Of a stretch of 36,100 bases of DNA, positions 1-7,066 are shown piece by piece. The stretch's first letter is position 1, and every line of letters starts with the position of its first letter. The DNA comes from Rhizobiaceae bacterium (GTDB lineage Bacteria > Pseudomonadota > Alphaproteobacteria > Rhizobiales > Rhizobiaceae), in NCBI GenBank assembly GCA_017644105.1, contig JAEPMD010000034.1:1-36100 (forward strand). Direction: 5' to 3'. Below the pieces are notes generated by a model. It was given only the letters and a program-made list of their open reading frames with translations. It was not told the DNA's origin and ran no database searches. Both the position numbers and the translations under genes were made by a program.

Positions 1-2
1 TG

Positions 3-859
3 TGTTCGGCACATAGTGCCACTGACAGGTCAAAATTTCACTTAAATCTCTTGTTCAAAATTTCCGAACCACTTCTCCCAAACAAATATCGCAAAGCAAA
101 AACGATCCTGACGGGCTTATTAAAATGTGGTTGTTGTGGAGGCCTCATGTCAATAAAAGATAAGTATAAAAGTCGTCGCAGAATTCAATGCTCAACTATG
201 AAAGAGTCTCGTTCATGCGACAATACAAGTGCTTACTATCTAGATGAGATTGTTGAAGCATGCCTGTCTGGTTTAAAGGATCATCTGAACAGGCCAGAAA
301 TGCTTTCAAAGCTCCTTAAATCATATAATGCTGAACGAACCCTTTTAGCTTCTGAAGTCATCGAAAAGACCAAAATCGTTGATCATAAAATTGATCTCTT
401 GAGCAAAAAAGTAGAAAAAATTTGGGCCGATTATGATTTAGGCCATTTCGACCCTGCGCTTGCAAACGAACGCATAAAAAAATCAGAGGTGAGATTGAAA
501 CTCTTGAGGAACAAAAAGAGGCATTGCCCAACGTGCCAGAGACAGTTTCCATTCATCCCTCAACAGTGGCAAGCTTTAAGCAATACATAGATCAACTCAC
601 AAAAATATATGCAGACCAGATTACCGACGAAAACCGAGAGGCTGCTACAGCAATAAGACGTCTGATAGATAAGATTACGATAACACCCACAGAAGATGGT
701 ACGGACGTTCAAATCGATGGATTACTGGGAATTCTTGTATCAGCTACCGATCAAGCCCCCGTTTTGAGGGGATTAGTGGTAGCGGGAGCCCGACTTGTTC
801 AATACCCCCAGATTGATATGCCTTATTTTTCAGTGTTTCGATTTATTCCGAGACCGTGA
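3..859 (+). pseudogene. Large serine recombinase, C-terminal remnant with frameshift
   Basis: The frame is open from the left edge, so the N-terminus lies outside the window or is lost. The visible part has the recombinase zinc beta-ribbon pattern: LLKCGCCGG followed about 20 residues later by CS and then SCDN. After it comes a long charged helical segment typical of the coiled-coil region of large serine recombinases. The first frame ends at 590, but the coiled coil continues in another frame from about 482 and ends at the TGA at 857-859. The switch lies at a run of seven A's (476-482); one extra A would restore IKKIRGEIETLEEQKEALPN as one chain. No catalytic resolvase domain is visible. The residues encoded before about position 60 do not look like a recombinase, so the gene may also be truncated on the left. 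It is probably the relic of a mobile element, but a sequencing error at the A-run is possible. Confidence 0.7.
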
Positions 860-950
860 CCAAACTATCTCGGACCGAAATCGTAGTGCTACAACTGCGA
901 AAAATGGCGTCAATCACTGAGCTTTAGCGCATTTTGCTAGCTATCAGAGA

Positions 951-1292
951 TTAACTTTGGCTAACCAAATTTCGTTCTAGTTGTACTTCTAGGCCAGCTA
1001 ACGCAACTCTGACGATTTTTTCATACTCATTTGCTGCCCTTTGCGTCGCACAGCAGTGGCAATCAAGCCGATGGTCTAAAAGATGCGCAACTGTGAGCGC
1101 ATAAATGTCCAAATTTTCTGTAACGATGTCATCCGCAGGCACACGGTTTAAAATGATCTGCCGATGAAGAGATTCACGGGTTATGGAATCAATTTCGTTT
1201 TGTGAAAAATCCACCTTCACACAAACCGCAAAATACTGTCGCATGGTGAACCAGCGTTGTCGTATTTTCTTTTGGTGAACAAAGATTTTCAT
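951..1292 (-). CDS. Hypothetical protein, 113 aa, Cys/His-containing
   Basis: I do not recognise this protein. It reads as a soluble alpha-helical protein starting MKIFVHQKKIRQ and carries a compact DHRLDCHCC stretch in its middle, which might bind a metal. It has no signal peptide or membrane segment. The ATG at 1292 was chosen because an upstream alternative at 1310 would use TTG; neither has a convincing ribosome binding site, and an internal ATG at 1244 (MRQYFAVCVKV) is also possible. It is transcribed divergently from the DsbA-family gene at 1464. The reading frame is intact and does not shadow another gene, which is the main reason for calling it real. Confidence 0.5.
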   Translation of the reverse strand: MKIFVHQKKIRQRWFTMRQYFAVCVKVDFSQNEIDSITRESLHRQIILNRVPADDIVTENLDIYALTVAHLLDHRLDCHCCATQRAANEYEKIVRVALAGLEVQLERNLVSQS

Positions 1293-1385
1293 ACCAATAC
1301 TGTGACACAATTTTTCATCTGTTCAAGAATGAGAACTCAAAAAAACTAAGAATTTAGCAATTTCACGTTATTGTGTAATTGCAAT

Positions 1386-1401
1386 TGACAACTAATTGTC
1401 A
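1386..1401. promoter_or_regulatory. Palindrome upstream of DsbA-family gene
   Basis: A perfect 6-4-6 inverted repeat, TGACAA-CTAA-TTGTCA, lies 62 bp before the ATG at 1464 and 93 bp before the divergent start at 1292. It overlaps a TTGACA hexamer (1385-1390), but no good -10 box follows at normal spacing. It could be an operator for either divergent gene. The binding protein is unknown. Confidence 0.35.
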
Positions 1402-1463
1402 TTCAGATTTGCTGCACTGCAACTAAACTCGTAATCATCCGCACAATAAAGAGGCAATTGTTG

Positions 1464-2198
1464 ATGAAACGCGCAGAAACCTTGTTAAAAGCAGCATGTT
1501 TAAGTTTGTTGTGTATAAGTATGACAACAGCACCTCTAACCGCTCAATCACTGACCGAGAACGAGTTTAACGAAAAGGTGCGAAACTACCTTTTAAACAA
1601 TCCTGAGATAATTTTGGAAGCGATGGAGCTGCTCGGTGAACAAGAAGCCGAAAGACAAATGGCTGAGCGCGTCGCCCCAGTTTATGAAGAGCTTGTGGAG
1701 AACGACACGGATTTGGTCATAGGTCATAAAGATGCCAAAATTAAGTTGATTGAATTCTTCGACTATCGTTGCGCAGTGTGTAAATCCATTGTCCCAACTT
1801 TGGAAGCCTTTGTGAAAGCAAACCCAAATGTTGCTATTATCAAAAAACACCTGCCGATACTCACGCCTTCGTCAGAACGAGCCAGCCGCTATGTGCTTGC
1901 AACCAATATGATCTATGGATCGGAAAGCTACGGGCAAATGCACAATGCACTTTATGCAACGCGCAGACCGTTCAATGAAGCTACGTTTGAAAAAGCTGCT
2001 AATGAACTAGGTTTAGATCACAACAAAATCATGGATAAATATGATGAAGACGTGATCACCCAAATCATCAACACAAATCGTGATATTGCGATTGAGCTCG
2101 AAATTAGAGGAACGCCAGCATTTTTAACCGCAAGCAAGCTTAAAATTGGTAATGTGGATGGTAAAACACTGTCCGAACTTGCCGATATGACCAATTAG
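1464..2198 (+). CDS. DsbA-family periplasmic thiol:disulfide oxidoreductase
   Basis: The 244-residue protein has an N-terminal signal peptide (about residues 1-28, with a hydrophobic core around LLKAACLSLLCISM). A charged helical segment follows (about 30-75, NEKVRNYLLNNPEIILEAME), like the N-terminal helices of ScsC/Com1-type DsbA proteins. The thioredoxin fold comes next, with active site C103-A-V-C106 after the strand IEFFDYR, and the cis-proline loop RGTPAF near the C-terminus. It should act in the periplasm on protein disulfides; oxidase versus isomerase activity cannot be told from sequence. The ATG at 1464 is preferred over two TTG codons just upstream because AAGAGG at 1449-1454 is correctly spaced. 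It converges with fpr, and the two genes overlap by four bases. Confidence 0.85.
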   Translation: MKRAETLLKAACLSLLCISMTTAPLTAQSLTENEFNEKVRNYLLNNPEIILEAMELLGEQEAERQMAERVAPVYEELVENDTDLVIGHKDAKIKLIEFFDYRCAVCKSIVPTLEAFVKANPNVAIIKKHLPILTPSSERASRYVLATNMIYGSESYGQMHNALYATRRPFNEATFEKAANELGLDHNKIMDKYDEDVITQIINTNRDIAIELEIRGTPAFLTASKLKIGNVDGKTLSELADMTN

Positions 2199-2977
2199 TC
2201 GACAAAAGCTTTCTCAACGACATACTCAGCAGGTTTGCTATTGGCACCTTCTGAGAGACCAGCTTCTTCGCACAAAGCCATAATATCTTTATTAAGCGCA
2301 AGATTGCCACAAATCATCACACGGTCAATCTCAGGGTCCCATCCTTTCAATCCAAGCTTATCGAAAACAGAATTATCGCGAATGTGATCACTAATGCGCC
2401 CCATATTGTCTGATGGCTCTCGTGTCGTGGTGGGATAATAAAGAATTTTATCTTGGACAATTTCACCAATTAAAGGATCACTAGGCAATTCCTCAATGAT
2501 CCCTTGCCCATATTCAAGCTCCGCATTGGTCCGGCAAGTATGCGCAACGACAATTTGGTCAAATTGCTCATAAGTCCCCGGGTCTCGCAAAATGGACGCA
2601 AATGGCGCAATACCAGTTCCTGTGCAAATCATCCAAAGACGTTTACCTGGGACCAATGCATCTAAAACCAATGTGCCAACAGGCTTGGTTTTTAGAATAA
2701 TTTGATCACCTGATTGAATTTTCTGAAGACGGGACGTTAATGGCCCATCCGGCACCTTAATGGAATAAAACTCCAACTCTTCATCCCACGATGGAGAGGC
2801 AATAGAATATGCGCGCAAAATCGGTTTACCATCGTCATTCGGCAGACCAATCATCACAAATTCGCCTGAGCGAAATCTCAAACTGGTTGGACGTGTCACA
2901 CGAAATGAAAATAAACTGTCTGTCCAATGATGAACAGATTGTACAGTTTGGGCATCAGGTAAGCTATGTAAATTCAT
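2195..2977 (-). CDS. fpr: Ferredoxin--NADP+ reductase
   Basis: The 260-residue flavoprotein matches the bacterial Fpr family (EC 1.18.1.2). The FAD-binding motif RAYSIASP is followed by VPDGPLTSRL and GDQIILKTKPVGTLVLD, then the NADP-binding GTGIAPFASILRDP. It ends in EYVVEKAFVD, an aromatic-containing C-terminal extension typical of the subclass that includes proteobacterial Fprs. It moves electrons between NADPH and ferredoxin in the cytoplasm. The gene lies 17 bp downstream of fdxA on the same strand, so the two are probably cotranscribed and may work together. The start has ACGAGG upstream. Confidence 0.93.
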   Translation of the reverse strand: MNLHSLPDAQTVQSVHHWTDSLFSFRVTRPTSLRFRSGEFVMIGLPNDDGKPILRAYSIASPSWDEELEFYSIKVPDGPLTSRLQKIQSGDQIILKTKPVGTLVLDALVPGKRLWMICTGTGIAPFASILRDPGTYEQFDQIVVAHTCRTNAELEYGQGIIEELPSDPLIGEIVQDKILYYPTTTREPSDNMGRISDHIRDNSVFDKLGLKGWDPEIDRVMICGNLALNKDIMALCEEAGLSEGANSKPAEYVVEKAFVD

Positions 2978-2994
2978 TTTGCGCCTCGTAAGAT

Positions 2995-3327
2995 TTATGC
3001 TGCAGGATTTGCAGAAAAAATTGTTTCATATTTATTGGGTTTACCATCAAGCTCTGGTGCGTCAGGCAAAGGATCCTTAGCGTTGGTGATAACAGGCCAA
3101 ATCTCAGCATATTTGGCGTTGATCTCAACCCATTTGTCAGCCCCCGGCTCGGTATCAGCAATAATCGCGTCGGCAGGACATTCAGGTTCACAAACACCAC
3201 AATCGATGCATTCATCGGGGTGAATAACAATCATGTTTTCGCCCTCATAAAAACAATCAACAGGACAGACAGAAACACAATCGGTGTATTTGCATCCAAC
3301 ACAATTGTCAGTAACAGCGTAAGTCAT
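2995..3327 (-). CDS. fdxA: 7Fe ferredoxin FdxA ([3Fe-4S][4Fe-4S])
   Basis: The 110-residue protein begins [17 protein letters not shown] and shows the Azotobacter-type 7Fe ferredoxin pattern: C9, C17 and C21-P for one cluster with C12 spare, VCPVDCF, then [12 protein letters not shown] for the second cluster. A C-terminal extension of about 50 residues, including [17 protein letters not shown], is normal for this family. It is a soluble electron carrier. The ATG is preceded by GGAGA. It is the first gene of the fdxA-fpr pair and is divergent from the DUF971 gene. Confidence 0.95.
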   Translation of the reverse strand: MTYAVTDNCVGCKYTDCVSVCPVDCFYEGENMIVIHPDECIDCGVCEPECPADAIIADTEPGADKWVEINAKYAEIWPVITNAKDPLPDAPELDGKPNKYETIFSANPAA

Positions 3328-3449
3328 ATTTTCTCCATTTCTTCCTCGCTATTTAACCGACATCAAAATCGTCGTCCGTCAATAAATTGCTATTGCAGCG
3401 CACAAATCTAATTAAAAATGCCTGCAAGTTTAAAAAGCAGGCGGGCAAA

Positions 3450-3743
3450 ATGATACGCGCACTAAATGTCAAAGAAGGTCATAAAACACTTTTCATCACC
3501 TGGTCTGATGGAGATGAAAGTACAGTAACTGCCAAACACCTTCGTGAAAATGCACAGGACGCAATTTCCAAACGCGCACGCTTTGACGGCAAGGAAAACC
3601 CTGTCCCAGCAGACATCCAGATCACCGATATCAGCGTTTTGGGACATGCAAGCTTGAACATCAAATTTTCAGATGGGCATGACCGGGCGATTTATCCGTT
3701 TGGCTATCTCAAAGAACTTTCAACCACGATGACAACAAATTGA
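3450..3743 (+). CDS. DUF971 family protein
   Basis: This 97-residue protein has the DUF971 (gamma-butyrobetaine hydroxylase N-terminal-like) pattern: LFITWSDGDESTVTAKHLRENAQ, then ITDISVLGHASLNIKFSDGHDRAIYPFGYLKEL. DUF971 is also the C-terminal domain of the plant Fe-S carrier HCF101, so a link to iron-sulfur proteins is plausible but not proven. The ATG at 3450 was chosen because homology begins there and GCGGG lies just upstream. A GCCTGC/GCAGGC inverted repeat (3420-3442) overlaps the ribosome-binding region and might affect translation. It stands 56 bp before the AprA-like gene and may be cotranscribed with it. Confidence 0.75.
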   Translation: MIRALNVKEGHKTLFITWSDGDESTVTAKHLRENAQDAISKRARFDGKENPVPADIQITDISVLGHASLNIKFSDGHDRAIYPFGYLKELSTTMTTN

Positions 3744-3799
3744 CATTATCGGAATGCGGAACGGCGCAATCTGATTTTATAACAGACTAGGAGTGAACA

Positions 3800-5542
3800 A
3801 TGGATGAGATTCTGGATGGCATTAGTCAGATAGATTGTGACGTTTTAGTCATCGGCGGCGGCACAGCTGGCCCTATGGCAGCGTTAAAAGCCAAACGTAA
3901 AAATCCAGAAGCAAACGTTGTTTTACTCGATAAAGCCAATGTGAAGCGCTCAGGTGCGATTGCCATGGGTATGGACGGGCTTAACAATACGATTATTCCT
4001 GGACACGCGACACCCGAGCAATACACGAAAGAAATCACAATCGCCAACGACGGCATTGTGGATCAGGCACCGATTTATCGTTACGCGCAAGGCTGCTACG
4101 AGATTATTCAAGAACTCGACAGCTTTGGCATCCGTTTTCAAAAAGATCAAAACGGCGAATATGACGTCAAAAAAGTTCACCATATCGGTACGTATGTGCT
4201 GCCAATGCCGAACGGTGATACCGTAAAAAAAGCGCTTTATCGTCAACTTAGAAAAGCACGCATCAACATTTCAAACCGCTATATGGCGACACGTCTGCTC
4301 ACCGGCGAAGGCAGAATTGCTGGTGCCATCTGTGTGAATACCAGAACGGCAGAGTTTTTGGTCGTGCGCGCCAAAGCCGTTGTTATGTGTTTAGGCGCTG
4401 CTGGACGATTGGGTTTGCCAACATCTGGTTATATGTATGGCACTTATGAAAATCCAACCAATACCGGTGAAGGCTATTCTATGGCCTATCATGCGGGTGC
4501 AGATTTAGCGAATTTAGAATGTTATCAAATCAATCCTTTAATCAAGGATTATAACGGCCCGGCCTGTGCCTATGTGGCAGGTCCAATGGGAGGATATACA
4601 GCGAACGCCGAAGGCGAGCGCTTTATAGAATGTGACTATTGGTCGGGTCAAATGATGCAAGAGTTTTACGACGAGCTGCAGTCCGGCAAAGGACCGGTTT
4701 ATCTAAAACTCAATCACCTGGCAGAAGAAACCGTTGCTGAAATTGAGCGCGTGCTTCATATCGTTGAACGCCCTACTCGCGGTCATTTCCATAAAAACCG
4801 TGGAACGGACTACCGAAAGCAAATGATCGAGATGCATATTTCTGAGATCGGCTTCTGTTCCGGTCACTCAGCATCCGGTGTCTTTGTTGATGAAAACGCC
4901 CGTACAAGTGTGCAAGGTCTTTATGCTGCCGGTGATATGGCAAATGTTCCGCATAACTACATGCTCGGTGCCTTTACAAATGGCGCATTTGCAGGCCTCG
5001 ACGCGGTCGATTTTATCAAAGATGTTGACTTTGCGAAGTTTGATCACGGTGATGTTGAAGCTGAACGTAATCGGGTGTTAGCACCAACAAAACGAGATGA
5101 TGGCATTCCGCCAAACCAGATCGAGTTTAAAACGCGGCGCCTGGTCAACGATTATCTGCAACCGCCAAAAGTCACGGCAAAGATGGAAACAGCCCAACGC
5201 CGGTTTGCCGAAGTTCGTGATGACATGCAAAACGCCATGTATGTGCAGAACGCACATGAGCTGATGCGTTCGCTTGAAGCATCAACCATTATGGATTGTG
5301 CAGAAATGGCTGCATCTGCTTCTCTTTATCGCACAGAGAGCCGCTGGGGACTTTATCACAACCGCGTTGAATACGAAAAAGACGATGAAAACTGGTTCTG
5401 CCATACGCTGCTGAAGAAAGGCGAAAATGGATTGCCAGAGAGCCGGAAGCAAGATGTGAAGCCGTATATCGTTGAAATCGAAGACGATGAGAAAGACGCA
5501 TATGACAAACAGCGCGTTCAACCCACAGAAGCGGCTGAGTAG
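3800..5542 (+). CDS. AprA-like FAD-dependent oxidoreductase (fumarate reductase/SdhA superfamily)
   Basis: This 580-residue protein belongs to the FAD_binding_2 superfamily. The dinucleotide-binding fold is VIGGGTAG (residues 18-24) ending in VVLLDK. The covalent-flavin-type histidine pattern of SdhA is not evident. The segment NNTIIPGHATPEQYTKEI, the GHSASGVFVDE loop and the C-terminal GLYAAGDMANVPHNYMLGA strongly recall adenylylsulfate reductase alpha subunit (AprA). The last 140 residues form the helical SdhA-type C-terminal domain. No sulfate adenylyltransferase or Dsr genes are nearby, so APS reduction is unlikely and the true substrate is unknown. It is cytoplasmic (no signal peptide). 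TAGGAG overlaps its stop and serves as the ribosome binding site of the ferredoxin gene, which should encode its electron-transfer partner. Confidence 0.82.
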   Translation: MDEILDGISQIDCDVLVIGGGTAGPMAALKAKRKNPEANVVLLDKANVKRSGAIAMGMDGLNNTIIPGHATPEQYTKEITIANDGIVDQAPIYRYAQGCYEIIQELDSFGIRFQKDQNGEYDVKKVHHIGTYVLPMPNGDTVKKALYRQLRKARINISNRYMATRLLTGEGRIAGAICVNTRTAEFLVVRAKAVVMCLGAAGRLGLPTSGYMYGTYENPTNTGEGYSMAYHAGADLANLECYQINPLIKDYNGPACAYVAGPMGGYTANAEGERFIECDYWSGQMMQEFYDELQSGKGPVYLKLNHLAEETVAEIERVLHIVERPTRGHFHKNRGTDYRKQMIEMHISEIGFCSGHSASGVFVDENARTSVQGLYAAGDMANVPHNYMLGAFTNGAFAGLDAVDFIKDVDFAKFDHGDVEAERNRVLAPTKRDDGIPPNQIEFKTRRLVNDYLQPPKVTAKMETAQRRFAEVRDDMQNAMYVQNAHELMRSLEASTIMDCAEMAASASLYRTESRWGLYHNRVEYEKDDENWFCHTLLKKGENGLPESRKQDVKPYIVEIEDDEKDAYDKQRVQPTEAAE

Positions 5543-5552
5543 GAGTTCGAAT

Positions 5553-5801
5553 ATGCCATTAGCACAAACACAAACTTCCGTTCCTGTCGTCGTCGATGAT
5601 GATCTATGTATTGCCGATAAGGGATGCACAGTCTGCGTGGATGTCTGCCCGCTTGATGTTCTTCGGATCAAAGATATGGCCGAGGGCCCGAAATCGAAAA
5701 CCGCGTTCATGCAATATGATGAATGCTGGTACTGCATGCCGTGCGAAGCAGATTGCCCCACAGGCGCTGTTACCGTGAATATTCCCTATCTATTGAAGTA
5801 A
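5553..5801 (+). CDS. AprB-like 2x[4Fe-4S] ferredoxin
   Basis: The 82-residue protein carries two cluster motifs. The first is C19-x5-C25-x2-C28-x3-C32-P, where the wide first gap is an AprB-like feature. The second is C58-W-Y-C61-M-P-C64-x3-C68-P. It ends TGAVTVNIPYLLK. It is shorter than true AprB, lacking the long C-terminal tail that wraps the alpha subunit. The start at 5553 follows the stop of the flavoprotein gene by 10 bp with a good AGGAG. The pair most likely forms a flavoprotein-ferredoxin heterodimer. The direction of electron flow is not known. Confidence 0.88.
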   Translation: MPLAQTQTSVPVVVDDDLCIADKGCTVCVDVCPLDVLRIKDMAEGPKSKTAFMQYDECWYCMPCEADCPTGAVTVNIPYLLK

Positions 5802-5806
5802 TTGAT

Positions 5807-6769
5807 ATGAATGCAATTTTTGAAGATTTTGACGATATTAAAGATTTAGCCGATGCGCTGGATGATCCAGATGCTGGGGCCAGAATTGTTGCTGTTATGG
5901 ATCTTGCGGATAGTGCCGATCCGGATGCGATCCCATATATTGCCAAGGCCATTACAGATGCAGATGAAGGTGTACGCCTAAAAGCAGCGCAGGCATTGAC
6001 TGATTTTGATGGCCCTGAAACATCAGCCGCACTCATTGTGGCACTCAAAGACAGCTCTGAACGTGTCAGAGAAGCGGCTGCGATTAGTTTAACCGAGCTA
6101 AAGGACCCGAAGGCTGGAACTCCGCTGCTCGATTGTCTCAATGACGATGATGAGTTTGTCATTGTCGCAGCCTTTGGTGGATTAAAGGAGCTTCGTCGAC
6201 CCGAGGCGCTTGGTCCAGCTATCAACGCACTCGTAAGCCCTTCCGTAGCGATCAGAGGCGCAGCCGTCAGTGTAATTGGTTGGTTACAGGATGAAAACGC
6301 TCTGCCGGCTTTGATGTCAGCGACAACCGACCAAAGTTCTGATGTTCGGCGTGTTGCTGTTGCTGCCTTGGGTTTCTCCAAAAATGAGCGATCTGAGCAG
6401 ACCTTAATAAGTGCATTGGAAGATGAAAATTGGCAGGTGCGAGAAGCCTCTGCTGAGACTCTTCCTAAGACTGGTGGCGCCAACGCTGCTAATCCTTTAA
6501 TGACTGCGCTTGATGATGAATATTGGCAAGTGCGTTTGAAAGCAGCGCGTTCACTTGCGGCGCTCAAGATCGAAGAGGCTGCCGATAAAATCGGTTCTAT
6601 GATCACAACGCAAATTCCAAATTTACGCAAAGAATGTTCAGCCGCATTGGGTGAATTAGCCGTTCCGGGCACCGAAAAATACCTCATCGATTTTGTTGAT
6701 GACGGTGATCCTGACGTGCGTAAAAATGTGCGCTGGGCTTTAGAGAAAATAGCACAAAAAGCGTCCTAA
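5807..6769 (+). CDS. HEAT-repeat (PBS-lyase-type) protein
   Basis: The 320-residue acidic protein consists almost wholly of helical repeats of about 30 residues: AIPYIAKAITDADEGVRLKAA, then GVRLKAAQALTDF, ERVREAAAISLTEL, SDVRRVAVAALGF, WQVREASAETL, WQVRLKAARSLAAL and DPDVRKNVRWALEKIA. These are EZ/PBS-lyase HEAT-like repeats. Such proteins are scaffolds or bind cofactor-carrying proteins; no catalytic residues are seen. It starts 5 bp after the ferredoxin stop, so it is probably made with the flavoprotein and ferredoxin and could be an assembly or docking factor for them. No signal peptide is present, so it should be cytoplasmic. Confidence 0.88.
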   Translation: MNAIFEDFDDIKDLADALDDPDAGARIVAVMDLADSADPDAIPYIAKAITDADEGVRLKAAQALTDFDGPETSAALIVALKDSSERVREAAAISLTELKDPKAGTPLLDCLNDDDEFVIVAAFGGLKELRRPEALGPAINALVSPSVAIRGAAVSVIGWLQDENALPALMSATTDQSSDVRRVAVAALGFSKNERSEQTLISALEDENWQVREASAETLPKTGGANAANPLMTALDDEYWQVRLKAARSLAALKIEEAADKIGSMITTQIPNLRKECSAALGELAVPGTEKYLIDFVDDGDPDVRKNVRWALEKIAQKAS

Positions 6770-6799
6770 CTAGACGCAAAAGACCAGTTATTTTACAAC

Positions 6800-6821
6800 T
6801 GCCTCGACATATGTTGGGGCA
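6800..6821 (+). terminator. Terminator-like hairpin after HEAT gene
   Basis: A 9-bp stem (including two G:U pairs) with an ATAT loop lies 31 bp after the HEAT gene stop: TGCCTCGAC pairs with GTTGGGGCA. It is followed by AGATTTTG, only a short T-run, so termination may be partial. It separates the flavoprotein unit from the ABC transporter operon. Confidence 0.5.
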
Positions 6822-6936
6822 GATTTTGCTGACTTAAAAAAACGTCATAAACTATTGAATTTAATAATATTTTCTCAATTTATACATACCGTAAAAACCG
6901 CATATTATTTCGCCATTAAGCGCACCAATTGCACAT

Positions 6937-6967
6937 AAAATAGTCAAAAATGCATTTATTCTATTTT
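6937..6967. promoter_or_regulatory. Nested dyad in the gap before the ABC operon
   Basis: The 297-bp gap 6770-7066 is very AT-rich. Within it, AAAATAG (6937-6943) and CTATTTT (6961-6967) form arms around an inner palindrome AAATGCATTT (6948-6957). The dyad ends 99 bp before the ATG at 7067. A TTGACT hexamer at 6993-6998 is a possible -35 box, but the matching -10 is poor. The site could be an operator, perhaps for the Crp/Fnr protein encoded at the end of this operon. Confidence 0.35.
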
Positions 6968-7066
6968 TTGATCATTATTTTACATTTTACGTTTGACTAC
7001 GCCTGGAAAATCTACTTAGCTTTCATAAGAGCACCGATAAAAAATTAAATATTCCAGGAGAGAGCC

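Noticed and set aside
2964-3230. 88-codon minus-strand frame across fdxA and fpr
   Set aside because: It is a shadow of fdxA in another frame; its product has no pattern, while fdxA has all its cysteines.
3778-3783. TATAAC before the AprA-like gene as a -10 box
   Set aside because: Transcription would start inside the ribosome binding site and no -35 is found at normal spacing.
5770-6687. Long open frame (305 codons) on the minus strand
   Set aside because: It is antisense to the HEAT-repeat gene, its product is low-complexity Ser/Ala-rich, and no family pattern is visible. It is a by-product of the repeat's codon use.
6993-7021. TTGACT with TTAGCT 17 bp downstream as a sigma-70 promoter
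   Set aside because: The -35 is good, but the -10 matches only at two positions, so no promoter is annotated there.
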